NCBI RefSeq assembly: GCF_923868895.1
Contig: NZ_OV350343.1
Location: 3,596,001 to 3,660,000, forward strand
Direction: 5' to 3'
DNA length: 64,000 nucleotides
DNA from: Halomonas sp. TD01
Lineage (GTDB): Bacteria; Pseudomonadota; Gammaproteobacteria; Pseudomonadales; Halomonadaceae
This document shows, one piece after another, positions 29,932 to 38,543 of this stretch; position 1 is the stretch's first letter; each line of letters begins with the position of its first letter. A model generated the notes under the pieces. It had not been told where the DNA came from and did no database searches. It saw only the letters and a list, made by a program, of their open reading frames with translations. Made by a program: the position numbers and the translations under genes.

Positions 29932-30324
29932 TCAATAAACTTTTACCATAGCACCCATCGTAATTGCTGACATATCGAACTGCATGCTCGACGCCTTTAT
30001 GCCTGCTTGCTCAATCAACACAGGTAAACCCTGCTGCATAAAAAAGTCTTCTGCAGCAGGATGATGATCGTTGTCTAACTGGATCATTACGGAGTGTCCT
30101 GAAACCGGGCTTCTACACCTAACTCGAGGCCCGTCGCTTTGATTATCCATCCTGCTATCAATACTCTGAGCGAGTGGGCTTACACCGGCGCTAAACCTGA
30201 AACTAACTGGGACTGTAAAGTAACCCGCTGTTTGAATAGGAAAGATGCTGGTTAACCGATGAATGTCTAGTGCCCCAGGCCAACTTACAGGGAGCAACCC
30301 TGTCTGCCAGTAATTAACGGTCAC
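29932..30324 (-). CDS. Hypothetical protein, possible cassette gene
   Basis: 130 residues from a GTG at 30324, not recognised. No membrane helix or known motif. The start overlaps the left core of the putative attC4 (30312-30318), so the true start may lie further in. Coding is plausible but not certain. Confidence 0.45.
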   Translation of the reverse strand: MTVNYWQTGLLPVSWPGALDIHRLTSIFPIQTAGYFTVPVSFRFSAGVSPLAQSIDSRMDNQSDGPRVRCRSPVSGHSVMIQLDNDHHPAAEDFFMQQGLPVLIEQAGIKASSMQFDMSAITMGAMVKVY

Positions 30325-30484
30325 ACTAAGAGAGCCTCAATAGGCGACCGAAGGAAGTACCCTTGCGGTATTTTTGCTGTAAGCCATTCACAGTCAACAA
30401 TGACAAATGAAGTAGGGTCACTGGCTCAGGGACTTGATAAATACTGCGGCCTATTGACAGGCAGAAGGCTCATAGGTGTTATGT
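30312..30484. other. attC4, putative attC of the DUF1993 cassette
   Basis: Right core GTTATGT (30478-30484) is the exact complement partner of ACATAAC (31214-31220) at the start of the same cassette. Left core AATTAAC (30312-30318) is less certain. Arms share an inverted GCCT..CAATAGGC segment. At 173 bp it is longer than most attC sites. Confidence 0.6.
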
Positions 30485-30543
30485 GTTGATCTCGCTTGAA
30501 AATTGCGCTGGCATAAGGATTGCCATGTGCCATAAGCAAGCTG

Positions 30544-31110
30544 TTAACTCTTGGGTATCGTATCAGGACGTATATATGGAAGCATGTGCGCTACGTAGTC
30601 AGCTTTTCCAAGTTCGATCTTCTCGCTGCGCAATATTGAATAAGCAGTCATAATGTGGAAATAGAACTGGGCTAATGTCCAATCGCGTGCATATTGCTCG
30701 GCGGTCAAATCGAGAATCATACCGTTCGGAAGTTCGTGCGTAAGTGGCTTATCCGCTTTTGCATCTAGCGCGTCCGGGGCGAGGCCGTCCAATAATGCGA
30801 TAGTTTCATAAATCCGAGCTTGAGCGTCGGCAAGCGAACCGGGCCGCTCACCTGCATTTCGCCCTTCTGCGAGCAGTTCATCGATAGATTCTGGAAAAGG
30901 CTTTCCTTGAAGCCGGAATATTGCCTCCTGAGCCTGCACGCAAGCAAACCGAACCTGAGTCGACAGAGGAAACATGTCCGGCGCTAGGCGCGCGGATAAC
31001 AGCGCTTCCGCATCTGCTTTCTGAATCTGCGCCTGTGCCTTCCTCAGCCAGCCTGAGAGCGCCCGTAGCATTTGCGTATAGGTTGGGACGAGTAGCTTCG
31101 TTAGTGACAT
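30544..31110 (-). CDS. DUF1993 family protein
   Basis: 188 residues, mainly alpha-helical and soluble, with the DUF1993 pattern (M-L-R-A-L-S-G-W-L near 14-22, F-Y-F-H-I-M-T-A-Y near 155-163). DUF1993 is a DinB-related fold with no assigned activity. Single gene of cassette 4. Confidence 0.82.
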   Translation of the reverse strand: MSLTKLLVPTYTQMLRALSGWLRKAQAQIQKADAEALLSARLAPDMFPLSTQVRFACVQAQEAIFRLQGKPFPESIDELLAEGRNAGERPGSLADAQARIYETIALLDGLAPDALDAKADKPLTHELPNGMILDLTAEQYARDWTLAQFYFHIMTAYSILRSEKIELGKADYVAHMLPYIRPDTIPKS

Positions 31111-31220
31111 GGATTTCCTTCCTTAAAAATTGATAGCTGAGTATTGCCCGTTATTGAGTACATGTTTATAAAACTGAGTTGTCCGTAAAGACAGCGAGGG
31201 CGTACTGAAAAACACATAAC

Positions 31221-31691
31221 GAGGCTGTAGAAAAACCCGATTTCGAGCTGTCTCCACCGCCTGTTATCCTTATTCATGTACCCAGCCGGTCATCTGGCGG
31301 AGTAATCTTCGTATCGGCATTTAGCCACTTGGGCGCCCAGCTAAAGCTTGTTGAAGACGGCCTTTTGCTCTTAAAAAGCAACTTACCCCGCTCTAAGCCC
31401 TTCATGGCGCGGCCAAGTGGCCGTAATTAGCCAACGTCTCAATATTGGCCAGCCGTCCGGTCGCATCGTTGCGGTACTGGGGATAGAAAACGGACACGTC
31501 GAGCTTGTGCTCGATCAGGTAATGCACTGCGTGTTCAAAGGTGCCAGGTTGGAGTTGATCTTGGTAGTTGATCACCACCATGGCGTTCTGATCGTAGTTA
31601 TAAGCCTTGAAGCGCGGCAGGCTGACCACTCCTCGTATGTTTCCTCGATCCTACCAAAACTTAGCCGTCAGCGGAGTTTTTCTACAGGCTC
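31221..31691. mobile_element. Internally deleted IS (IS1182-like) remnant
   Basis: Terminal inverted repeats GAGGCTGTAGAAAAAC (31221-31236) and its near-exact complement (31676-31691, one mismatch), with a 3-bp direct repeat AAC at 31218-31220 and 31692-31694. Contains only the start of a transposase frame (31402-31629). Length of 471 bp is well below a full IS of this type, so it is a deletion derivative. Confidence 0.75.
31402..31629 (-). pseudogene. Transposase N-terminal fragment (IS1182/DUF772-like)
   Basis: 75 codons matching the N-terminal part of IS1182-type transposases (F-K-A-Y-N-Y-D-Q near the start, P-G-T-F-E-H-A near 27-33, Y-R-N-D-A-T-G-R near 52-59), then a stop. The catalytic part is missing, so this is a dead fragment inside the deleted IS. 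Confidence 0.75.
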
Positions 31692-31734
31692 AACGCCGCA
31701 ATCACGCGCTTGTCGCGTGCATTGCATTGTTAGC

Positions 31735-32646
31735 CTATTCATTTCGATGGCTTCCGTCAGTCCTGACGAGAACTACTGCTCTTACTGGCGTCGGTCCTTC
31801 TCCACCAAGCAAGGCATTACCATCCTCAGTAGCTCCCACCAGCTCAAGCCCCTCCAAAAGTTCATTAGGGAGTTCCGAATCTTGATGCTCGCGACGGAGC
31901 GCAACGAGTACACTCGCCAACCACGCACGCAGCGCTGAGGGCCTATTGGAGCTACTAAGAAGTTGAGCAACAGGCGTGCCAACGTAACCCATCTGCAGTG
32001 CATCCCCAAACATCTGCATGCAGCATGTGCCGGTTATCTCAGTATGTCCAGAAACCGTGCGGAGCTGGTGCAGCGGATTCGCCCACTGAAGCGTTCCCGA
32101 TCTCCCACCCAGATTATTCAACGCGGTGAGTCCGTCAGCAACAAAATACGCAAAATCGAATCCGTGCCCAACCGGGTAGAAAACACCAAAGGTTCCCACT
32201 GAGGGAAGGATTGCACCCGACAGCAGGTCTGATGGCGGTTTGAAGGTGCGCGTAGCTGGGCCTATGAGCGGCCGATTAGACAGAAGATCCCATTGTTCTA
32301 GGTTCGCCCGAAAGGAATATGGTTTACTCAATTGCGCAGTTCTGTAACAACCGAATGGCTTTGAGGCAACCTTTGCCTGATTGAACGTGATACGCGCTGC
32401 ACTCGGGTTACCCATAGGGTAGTGAACTATGAGTACATCACATAGCTCACAGCGTGGTGTCGAACGTCCCGCCCCGCGTGCCTGATTGAACGTGACTTGA
32501 TAGCGATTTCCGTGATACTCCTTAGCCAATGCCTCGGATCCAAGAGAACTGAAGGCCCGGATGAAGGCCCTGAAAAGTGCCAGCTCCCCTCTCGCACCGA
32601 GAGATTGTTTGCGAAAGGCGCGCTGTAGTTTTAATCCAGTGACCAA
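31735..32646 (-). CDS. Orphan cassette protein, possible PD-(D/E)xK-type core
   Basis: 303 residues, family not recognised; sole gene of cassette 3. Near the N-terminus E21 lies in G-A-R-G-E-L-A-L-F, D70 in C-E-L-C-D-V-L-I-V, and Q90-A-K92 follows in I-T-F-N-Q-A-K. This E...D...QxK spacing resembles a restriction-endonuclease fold, but this is inference from motif spacing. The stop TAG abuts the attC core at 31729-31735, as is usual for cassette genes. Confidence 0.75.
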   Translation of the reverse strand: MVTGLKLQRAFRKQSLGARGELALFRAFIRAFSSLGSEALAKEYHGNRYQVTFNQARGAGRSTPRCELCDVLIVHYPMGNPSAARITFNQAKVASKPFGCYRTAQLSKPYSFRANLEQWDLLSNRPLIGPATRTFKPPSDLLSGAILPSVGTFGVFYPVGHGFDFAYFVADGLTALNNLGGRSGTLQWANPLHQLRTVSGHTEITGTCCMQMFGDALQMGYVGTPVAQLLSSSNRPSALRAWLASVLVALRREHQDSELPNELLEGLELVGATEDGNALLGGEGPTPVRAVVLVRTDGSHRNE

Positions 32647-32660
32647 GGCTATTCCTTTTT

Positions 32661-32780
32661 GGCTAACGCCCCAATCACCGGGCCAGCGGAGTGGAGCAAT
32701 TTTTGTGGTATAAGGGAGCGTAGCGACACCACAAAATATTGCGCAACGTAGCTGGCTCCGCGTGCATTGGATTGTTAGAC
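32661..32780. other. attC2, attC site of the NlpC cassette
   Basis: Left core GGCTAAC (32661-32667) and right core GTTAGAC (32774-32780), 120 bp. Inner arms CCAATCAC / GTGCATTGG pair with one extrahelical base, and GGCCAGCGGAG faces a GCTGGCTCCGC region, giving the stem expected of a folded bottom-strand attC. GTTAGAC complements GTCTAAC (35030-35036), the start of the same cassette. Confidence 0.93.
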
Positions 32781-33550
32781 CAGCACAATAACACTTGGTT
32801 ACAGCGCGTCCGTTTTTCCATATGTATTAATCAGTAATTTTGCTAAAAGTACCCGTTTATGATGGTTCAAACTTAACTGGCTATACAATTCGTTCAGCAA
32901 CCGGAACGTTTCGCGAGGGTACGCACGATTGGCCTCGCTATAACCGCGTGCGTTAGCTTCCCAATGGGCAAAAGCCCCATTTTCATCGTCTCTCACTGTG
33001 TCGCGACAATACTGTATAAGCTCTTTAGGATCAGTAAGTGAATGGTAAAACTGAGTAATCAATATTTGATCATACCGCCAAGGAAAGCGTGATAGCTCCA
33101 CTTTCCAATGATCAAGATATCCAGAAGTACGGAACGCGTTAGCAATTGAATTATCTAAATCTGCCCGCCGGATTACCAAACTGTCTATATCATTAATGCT
33201 TTCGACATTAGGGTCTAATGCTCGTATGGCCATAAGCAACTTGTTAGTTTTTTCTCGCATTCCTTCGGTTGTATCACCAACCTGCTTTACTGTCTTGACC
33301 TCATTGTCTGAAACCACAACCCATGGATTCTCGACATGCATCAATAGCTCAGAGTTCTTTAGATCATTCGGAGTGCAGTAATCTGGATTATTCACCAACA
33401 TGATTCCTGCAGATGCATAGGCTCTAGCTACCATTCGTGAACAGAACTGCTTAATCCCTCCGTTTCCAGCGATTTCTGGCGCTATTGATTTTGCAGCCTC
33501 TATTTTTGTATAAGATGTTCCTGTAGAGGCTCTTCGACGTCACCCCATCT

Positions 33551-34414
33551 TCAGTAGCACCCGGGTTTAGAGTCTGACGTTACTTTATCGTGTTTTAAAA
33601 CCAGTTGCTCGGCATAGGCGGAAGGCGTTAATCCTCCCAGTCCTTTCTTCGGTCTTTCCTCGTTGTATTCCCGTCGCCACGCCTCGATGATGACTCTCGC
33701 GTGATGCAGGCTGGTGAACCAGTGCTCATTTAGACATTCGTCTCTAAAACGCCCGTTGAACGATTCGATGTAGGCGTTTTGATTGGGCTTTCCAGGTTCG
33801 ATTAAAAACAGGGCAACACCACGTTGATGAGCCCACGTCAGCATGGCGCGTCCGCAGAACTCCTTCCCATTATCCGTACGAAGGGCACTTGGAAGGCCAC
33901 GTTGTAGCACTAGATGATCCAGAATCCGTGTTAACGACAGCCCGTCAATGGCACGGTCAGGCACGATAGCCACGGCTTCATGGGTGGCGTCATCGACAAT
34001 AGTGAGGTTCTTGATCACTCTCCCTTCCGCCGTGCGGTCAAACACAAAATCCATTGACCAGACCTGATTGGCAGCGCCAGGGCGGCCCAGGGGCTTGCGT
34101 TCAGACAGGGGAATCTTCTTACGCTTGCGTCGCTTTACCTGCAACCGAGCCGCCGCGTAGAGGCGTTCGACGCGCTTGTGATTGACCTGTTCACCGGCTT
34201 GACGCAGCTTCAGGTAGATCATGCCCGCGCCGTAACGACGATGTCGGTGTGCCAAGGCAACAATGCGTTCACGTAATGTCTCATTGCGGTCAGGAGCCGG
34301 TTGGTAGCGCAATGCACTGGCACTCATACGCATGACACGGAGCGCTCGGCGCTCACTCAGGCCACGTGACACCATAAAACGCACCACGTCTCGACGTGCC
34401 GGGGCGCTCACCAC
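33551..34414 (-). CDS. IS3-family transposase OrfB
   Basis: 287 residues with the rve-type DDE catalytic core: D in S-M-D-F-V-F, D in R-T-D-N-G-K-E-F and E in Y-I-E-S-F-N-G. HTH_21 region near the start. Made in nature as an OrfAB fusion by -1 frameshifting from OrfA; the frames overlap at 34408-34414. Apparently intact. Confidence 0.95.
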   Translation of the reverse strand: MVSAPARRDVVRFMVSRGLSERRALRVMRMSASALRYQPAPDRNETLRERIVALAHRHRRYGAGMIYLKLRQAGEQVNHKRVERLYAAARLQVKRRKRKKIPLSERKPLGRPGAANQVWSMDFVFDRTAEGRVIKNLTIVDDATHEAVAIVPDRAIDGLSLTRILDHLVLQRGLPSALRTDNGKEFCGRAMLTWAHQRGVALFLIEPGKPNQNAYIESFNGRFRDECLNEHWFTSLHHARVIIEAWRREYNEERPKKGLGGLTPSAYAEQLVLKHDKVTSDSKPGCY

Positions 34415-34689
34415 TTTTTTCTCAGCGCCTCGCGAGTGACCTCCATCTCCAATAGCGACTCCGCGAGCAGCTTTTTCAGGCGTCCATTTTCGGCTTCAAG
34501 CTCTTTCAGTCGCTTGGCATCGGGGACGCTCATGCCGCCAAACTTGCTGCGCCAAAGGTAATAACTTGCTTCCGAGAAACCGTGCCGACGACATAGCTCC
34601 TTGATGGGGAGTCCCGCCTCCGCTTCGCCCAAGAAGCCAATGATCTGTTCTTCGCTGAAACGCTTCTTCATGTCCAATCTCCTTAGCAT
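34408..34689 (-). CDS. IS3-family transposase OrfA
   Basis: 93 residues, helix-turn-helix protein ([10 protein letters not shown], then [10 protein letters not shown]) followed by a leucine-zipper-like segment. Ends K-K-W-stop, where A-AAA-AAG lies in frame, the standard frameshift site leading into OrfB. Confidence 0.95.
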   Translation of the reverse strand: MLRRLDMKKRFSEEQIIGFLGEAEAGLPIKELCRRHGFSEASYYLWRSKFGGMSVPDAKRLKELEAENGRLKKLLAESLLEMEVTREALRKKW

Positions 34690-35029
34690 AGGATCGGACT
34701 CTAAAGTGTAGCGCTACTCAATCTGGGGGTGACGTCGTCTTGCATAATTTACAATACTGTCTGCTTGAACCTCTGAAAGTGGTGTTTTTAGTCTCAAAAT
34801 GTAGATCGCACATTCATCGTCGTATAGGAGCTTCTGTATATTCCTTGCTTGCACACCTTCTCCCGTCGAATCAATGACAGACCCATAGGCAACACAAATC
34901 ATTGCGTGAGATATGTCACTGCGAGTTACTTTTCGGATAAATCCACTGTCTTTCCCGGAAGTGGTCGTGAGAACAACATCGCCTTTCATCAGGATATCGG
35001 TATTAATTCTTTTCATAACATTCCCAAAG

Positions 35030-35113
35030 GTCTAACGCCGCCAACACACGCAGCTTTGTAGTGAAGGCGAAGCAGGAACGAAAAAGGTGTCGCCGTGATT
35101 GGCCTTGTTAAGC
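35030..35113. other. attC1, attC site of the ABC-3C cassette
   Basis: Cores GTCTAAC (35030-35036) and GTTAAGC (35107-35113), 84 bp. Arms pair through GCCAACAC / GTGATTGGC with one extrahelical base. The stop codon of the ABC ATPase (35108-35110) is inside the core, as is usual for cassette genes. GTTAAGC is the exact complement of GCTTAAC at 38544-38550, the cassette's other end. Confidence 0.95.
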
Positions 35114-36880
35114 GCCACTCGATCCGATACTTCGCATAAACATTTTTTGCTCGTCTCCGTCATATCTAGGCTCCCACGTCGCATCAAACTTATCACCTAC
35201 ATACTTGTATTCCGTTGTCGAGAAAATAATCTGGACATCTCCGGCCTCACATACAGTTTTTAATGCCTTGAAGTATCTGTCTAGATCATCGTTGTTAATT
35301 TCGTGCTGCTTTGGCGTATCTAAAACTAATAATTTAATAGGTGATTTATTTGCTACCAGATTTTCAATTAGAGCTGCATGAAATGCCAGTACAACTCTTA
35401 CTTTTGTGCTTCCTGAAAGCTGCGAAATCTGTTCATTTCCCATAACTGGTTCGAAATTATTTCGAAACGTAATGTCCCTGCTAACATTACTTGGCGTATG
35501 CAAACGATCAAGCCATACAAGAAATAATTTTCGAAGATCGGAACGAACGCGGATTAAATCAGGAGTATTTGAACGCGATACCTGAGTAGATTCATATTTT
35601 TCTAGGGCATCATTTCTCTTGTTTAGATAGAGCACGTATTCTTTTTCAAGTTCAGATAGTTTGTCGTACTCAGATAATTGCAATTGCAACTGAAATATTC
35701 GATCTTTTAAGCTTGATACGGAAGCAACTAATGCGGCTATTTCACTATTATCTTCTTGTTTCTTTCGTTCCGCCAATAGATTTTTTACAGATTCTGTATT
35801 GGAAAAAATCTGCGATTCAATCCGCATCTCATCACGACTATATGAGGCATCATTTCTAACAAGATCTTTAATTTGATCTTTTAAGTAAAGTAAATTTTTT
35901 GCGTATGAGTTCGAGCTTGAGGCAAATAAACCACATTTAGGATTAGAACAAACCTCCTCAAACGACATGAAAATTTGTCTGGAGGATTCATTCAAGCTCA
36001 AAGTATTCGCTTCACTATTGATCTCGTCGATCATTATGGTTAAAGATTTACGCCGTTTCGTAATGTCTAATAGAGTTGCCTCAAGCGTCCTGATTTGGGC
36101 TAGTTGTTGTGAGATTAAATTGTCAAAAGCCCGAATAGAGTCGGCTTTAGTGGAATTTTGTGTAGTTATAGATTTTAGTTCTGATTCAAGTGAGTCAATC
36201 TCAACAAGAACTTCTTCACTTGAACGCCCTATAACTTCAGTGGCCAATTTAGCTGTTTTTAATTCATCTTCTTTTCGCTTAACCTCAAGATCTAAATATT
36301 CGAGATTTTTTTTGCTATCAATTCGTTCCTTTTTTGCATCAAAGAAATTTTTCGGGGGAAGGCCAAATAATAATCTAACCATTTCTTGGAATTGGTCTTG
36401 AATAAAACTACCTGGGGAAGCATAAACTCCAGAATATCCATTGTCTTGATCAGTAAAAACTAGAGGGATTAGTGTTGAAATATATGGTTTAGTTACAACT
36501 CCGCGATTAGAGACAAGATTCGGATAATCTAACTTGAGTATTTTGAATAAAAATTCCGAAAATTCACCTTCAGAAAAAAATCTTTGCCTTATTCCATTTC
36601 TGTCAATTACTTCTATATCAAATTCTCTTGATAGTTGGCGCTCAATTCTCAAAAAATTTTGATCGACCTCAACTTCCAAAGAAGCCATTTTGCATCGGTC
36701 ATATATATCATTTCTAAAAACAGCAGGATAGCCGAGACAGAAAGCAATTGATTTTATTATTGGCGTTTTTCCACAACCATTCGGGCCATATATATGCGTA
36801 ATATGATCAGAAAAGTCTAAAGGCTCGCAGCCTAATCCATAGCTACCATGTGAATGAATTTGAAGAGTTTTAAGTTTCAT
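35108..36880 (-). CDS. SMC/Rad50-like ABC ATPase of an ABC-three-component system
   Basis: 590 residues. Walker A G-P-N-G-C-G-K-T-P at 32-40; coiled-coil arms about 185-300 and 325-435; C311 and C316 (C-S-N-P-K-C) near the coiled-coil turn, reminiscent of a Rad50 zinc hook; ABC signature Q-L-S-G-S-T-K at 487-493; Walker B L-L-V-L-D-T-P-K-Q with D521 and a Thr in place of the usual catalytic Glu. ABC-type dimer ATPases of this build act as DNA or RNA sensors in conflict systems. Last gene of the operon; its start overlaps the middle gene by 4 bp. The missing Glu suggests slow or regulated ATP turnover. Confidence 0.88.
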   Translation of the reverse strand: MKLKTLQIHSHGSYGLGCEPLDFSDHITHIYGPNGCGKTPIIKSIAFCLGYPAVFRNDIYDRCKMASLEVEVDQNFLRIERQLSREFDIEVIDRNGIRQRFFSEGEFSEFLFKILKLDYPNLVSNRGVVTKPYISTLIPLVFTDQDNGYSGVYASPGSFIQDQFQEMVRLLFGLPPKNFFDAKKERIDSKKNLEYLDLEVKRKEDELKTAKLATEVIGRSSEEVLVEIDSLESELKSITTQNSTKADSIRAFDNLISQQLAQIRTLEATLLDITKRRKSLTIMIDEINSEANTLSLNESSRQIFMSFEEVCSNPKCGLFASSSNSYAKNLLYLKDQIKDLVRNDASYSRDEMRIESQIFSNTESVKNLLAERKKQEDNSEIAALVASVSSLKDRIFQLQLQLSEYDKLSELEKEYVLYLNKRNDALEKYESTQVSRSNTPDLIRVRSDLRKLFLVWLDRLHTPSNVSRDITFRNNFEPVMGNEQISQLSGSTKVRVVLAFHAALIENLVANKSPIKLLVLDTPKQHEINNDDLDRYFKALKTVCEAGDVQIIFSTTEYKYVGDKFDATWEPRYDGDEQKMFMRSIGSSGA

Positions 36881-37359
36881 TCAATAAGTTCCATTTCTAG
36901 TTGGCGCGTAACACATATATTTCTGTATTCTCGAGCGATGCTGAGCAAGCTTGCAGCAAGATCATCTTGTCCGTCCAATGCTTTTTGAGCCACCTTCTTA
37001 CCTATCTCTGATAACTGCACTCTACTGTTTCGATTGCTGACAACAATGAGATTGGTTAACTCTAAAAAACTTAATGCTTTTACTGTTCGAACCCTTAAGT
37101 TAGCAGACCAGCCTAGATGCTGACTAGAACCTTTAAAGGTTGGCATTGACCTCTCTAGGCACTCGCCAACAAGCTGACCTAACTGAGAAACTATCGGCTT
37201 TCTATTTCCTTTTGCGATAACTAGTATTGCCATGCATATAAAAGGTAGTTGAAATAACGCTTCATTGTCTAGGCTGGCCCTAGTTGGAGACACTTCGCTA
37301 TTAACTGTCACATTAATAGGTGTTTTTTTAATCTCCTCAAAGAATGTGTCTAAATTCAT
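36877..37359 (-). CDS. Middle component (winged-helix) of the ABC-3C system
   Basis: 160 residues. The C-terminal half (about 85-130) reads like a winged helix: T-V-K-A-L-S-F-L-E-L-T-N-L-I-V-V followed by a strand-rich wing with R-N-S-R-V-Q-L-S. This matches the small middle component known between effector and ABC ATPase in ABC-3C systems, thought to link sensor to effector. Overlaps both neighbours by 4 bp. Identity rests on position, size and predicted fold. Confidence 0.75.
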   Translation of the reverse strand: MNLDTFFEEIKKTPINVTVNSEVSPTRASLDNEALFQLPFICMAILVIAKGNRKPIVSQLGQLVGECLERSMPTFKGSSQHLGWSANLRVRTVKALSFLELTNLIVVSNRNSRVQLSEIGKKVAQKALDGQDDLAASLLSIAREYRNICVTRQLEMELIE

Positions 37360-38510
37360 CTCTGCACCCTTACGAGTTCAGCCATAACACCACCTAAAAT
37401 GGCGTTATCACTGAGGCCATAATTTCTATTTTCTATTTTAGCCTTGTAATCATTAATAGGCTTTTCTAATGAAGAAAGGTTAAGCCGGCCTGAGGCCATT
37501 GTATCTCGCAGTATGCTGGCAAGATCAGATTGAACAGTCATTACTGTTAACTCGGGTAGTACATGCCTGTTATTTCTAAACCACTCATCCCACTCAATTT
37601 TGCAGCGAGAACAGAATTCTATTTGGACTTCACTTGCTCCTGCATCGCTCAAGGTTCGTTGAATAATTGAAGAATTTTTTACGGCGAGGGGATCCCCTCC
37701 ATCTATAAGCGCAGTATATGCTGCTTTAGATATACTTAAAATCTCAAGCAGATCATAAATCGATATGCCGGAGTATGTTTCTAAGGATGCCTGGCTGAGT
37801 TCATTGATAACTCCAGATGATTTTGCCTCAACCAACTCGACAAGTTTTACTAAAATATCTTTGAATTCATCGTGAGTTAAATCAATTTCGCTATATTTGT
37901 ATATAGCATCCTTGGCAATCGAACTAAAATTATTTGTCTCTAATTTTATATACTGGACATCGGTTTCAAATTTTAATTTCTTAAGATTTATCTTTACTTT
38001 GTCAGAGCTAAGTTCTGAGCATGAAAAGCATGCAGGGAAGCGCTTCTCAAGCAATTTTGCTATTTTGTTTTCAAACTTTCCACATTGAATGTCATTTAAC
38101 AAGTTTTCTATTGGGTCTTCAATATTAATATTTGTTTGAAAAATAACTGCTTCGCAGCAGTCTCCAAAATTAACGGTATGCAAGAGAAGCTTTCCAGCAA
38201 AGCTGTTTAAAATATCAATATCTTTGTGTTTTGATAAATCTTTAACCCTAGAGCTCAATCCGAAAATTTCATTCAATGTCCAATTGTGATTCTTTTTGCT
38301 GTTGGTTTTTACTTGGTAGAATATATAGAAAAATTGATCATCTCTGTTGAGTCGTACTACGAAATCATCATGCATATCGCAATACACACGATCAATATCC
38401 TTGCCTTCAAGAATTGAAAGAGAAGCTAGTGCAGCTGATCGTGCTTGCGCTCGAAACCTTGCTAAAGCATCTCGCCCTGACTGTTCCCTTGGTTTTATAT
38501 TATCTAGCAT
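37356..38510 (-). CDS. DUF4297-like nuclease effector of the ABC-3C system
   Basis: 384 residues. The N-terminal opening G-R-D-A-L-A-R-F-R-A-Q and the D49 (H-D-D-F) ... Q66-V-K68 (Y-Q-V-K-T) pattern fit the DUF4297/Cap4-type PD-(D/E)xK dsDNA nuclease domain. E35 may be the helix glutamate. The C-terminal half (about 190-384) is helical without a known motif and may contact the middle component. First gene of the cassette. The nuclease call is family-based inference; the effector could be silent until triggered. Confidence 0.82.
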   Translation of the reverse strand: MLDNIKPREQSGRDALARFRAQARSAALASLSILEGKDIDRVYCDMHDDFVVRLNRDDQFFYIFYQVKTNSKKNHNWTLNEIFGLSSRVKDLSKHKDIDILNSFAGKLLLHTVNFGDCCEAVIFQTNINIEDPIENLLNDIQCGKFENKIAKLLEKRFPACFSCSELSSDKVKINLKKLKFETDVQYIKLETNNFSSIAKDAIYKYSEIDLTHDEFKDILVKLVELVEAKSSGVINELSQASLETYSGISIYDLLEILSISKAAYTALIDGGDPLAVKNSSIIQRTLSDAGASEVQIEFCSRCKIEWDEWFRNNRHVLPELTVMTVQSDLASILRDTMASGRLNLSSLEKPINDYKAKIENRNYGLSDNAILGGVMAELVRVQR

Positions 38511-38543
38511 GGGCTTAAATCACCGCCATATTCTCGTTGTGAC

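Larger units (their letters stand above)
31214..31735. other. attC3, interrupted by an IS remnant
   Basis: Left core ACATAAC (31214-31220) and right core GTTAGCC (31729-31735). The two parts are separated by a 471-bp insertion (31221-31691). Removing it and one AAC copy leaves a 48-bp attC with arms GCAATCACGCG / CGCGTGCATTGC, which pair except for an extrahelical base. GTTAGCC is the exact complement of the GGCTAAC that opens cassette 3. Confidence 0.85.
33535..34737 (-). mobile_element. IS3-family insertion sequence (IS407-group-like), 1203 bp
   Basis: Imperfect terminal inverted repeats of about 44 bp that open CGACGTCACCCC at both ends, flanked by the 4-bp direct repeat TCTT (33531-33534 and 34738-34741). 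Holds orfA and orfB with a slippery AAAAAAG (34414-34420) for -1 frameshifting. The 4-bp duplication and the orfB sequence fit the IS407 group. Confidence 0.95.
32799..35016 (-). pseudogene. Permuted NlpC/P60 (YiiX/C92-like) hydrolase split by an IS
   Basis: Two pieces of one gene: 35016-34738 (93 codons to Y-A-R) and 33534-32799. Removing 33535-34737 and one AAGA copy gives one open frame of about 336 codons with no stop across the junction. The N-terminal piece has the catalytic His motif I-S-H-A-M (H37); the nucleophile Cys lies in the rejoined part, K-Q-F-C-S-R near residue 123, followed by V-A-R-A-Y. The His-before-Cys order is that of permuted papain-like amidases. The second piece has its own ATG (33434) but lacks both catalytic residues, so the gene is almost certainly inactive. 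Confidence 0.88.
32667..35035 (-). other. Integron cassette 2 (NlpC-like gene plus IS3 element)
   Basis: Runs from the core at 35030-35036 to the core at 32661-32667. Holds the interrupted hydrolase gene and attC2. Without the IS and one target copy it would be about 1.16 kb. Confidence 0.85.

Noticed and set aside
33531..34741. Alternative target duplication ACGT for the IS3 element
   Set aside because: The sequence CGACGTC allows ACGT as a 4-bp repeat, but TCTT with 1203-bp ends restores the interrupted reading frame and gives longer inverted repeats.
35108..36880. RecF, RecN or SbcC housekeeping protein, or a Wadjet/JetC subunit
   Set aside because: Too short for SbcC, the Walker B Thr and Cys pair differ from RecF/RecN, and no JetA, JetB or JetD gene is nearby. 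The effector, small wHTH and ABC order fits ABC-3C better.
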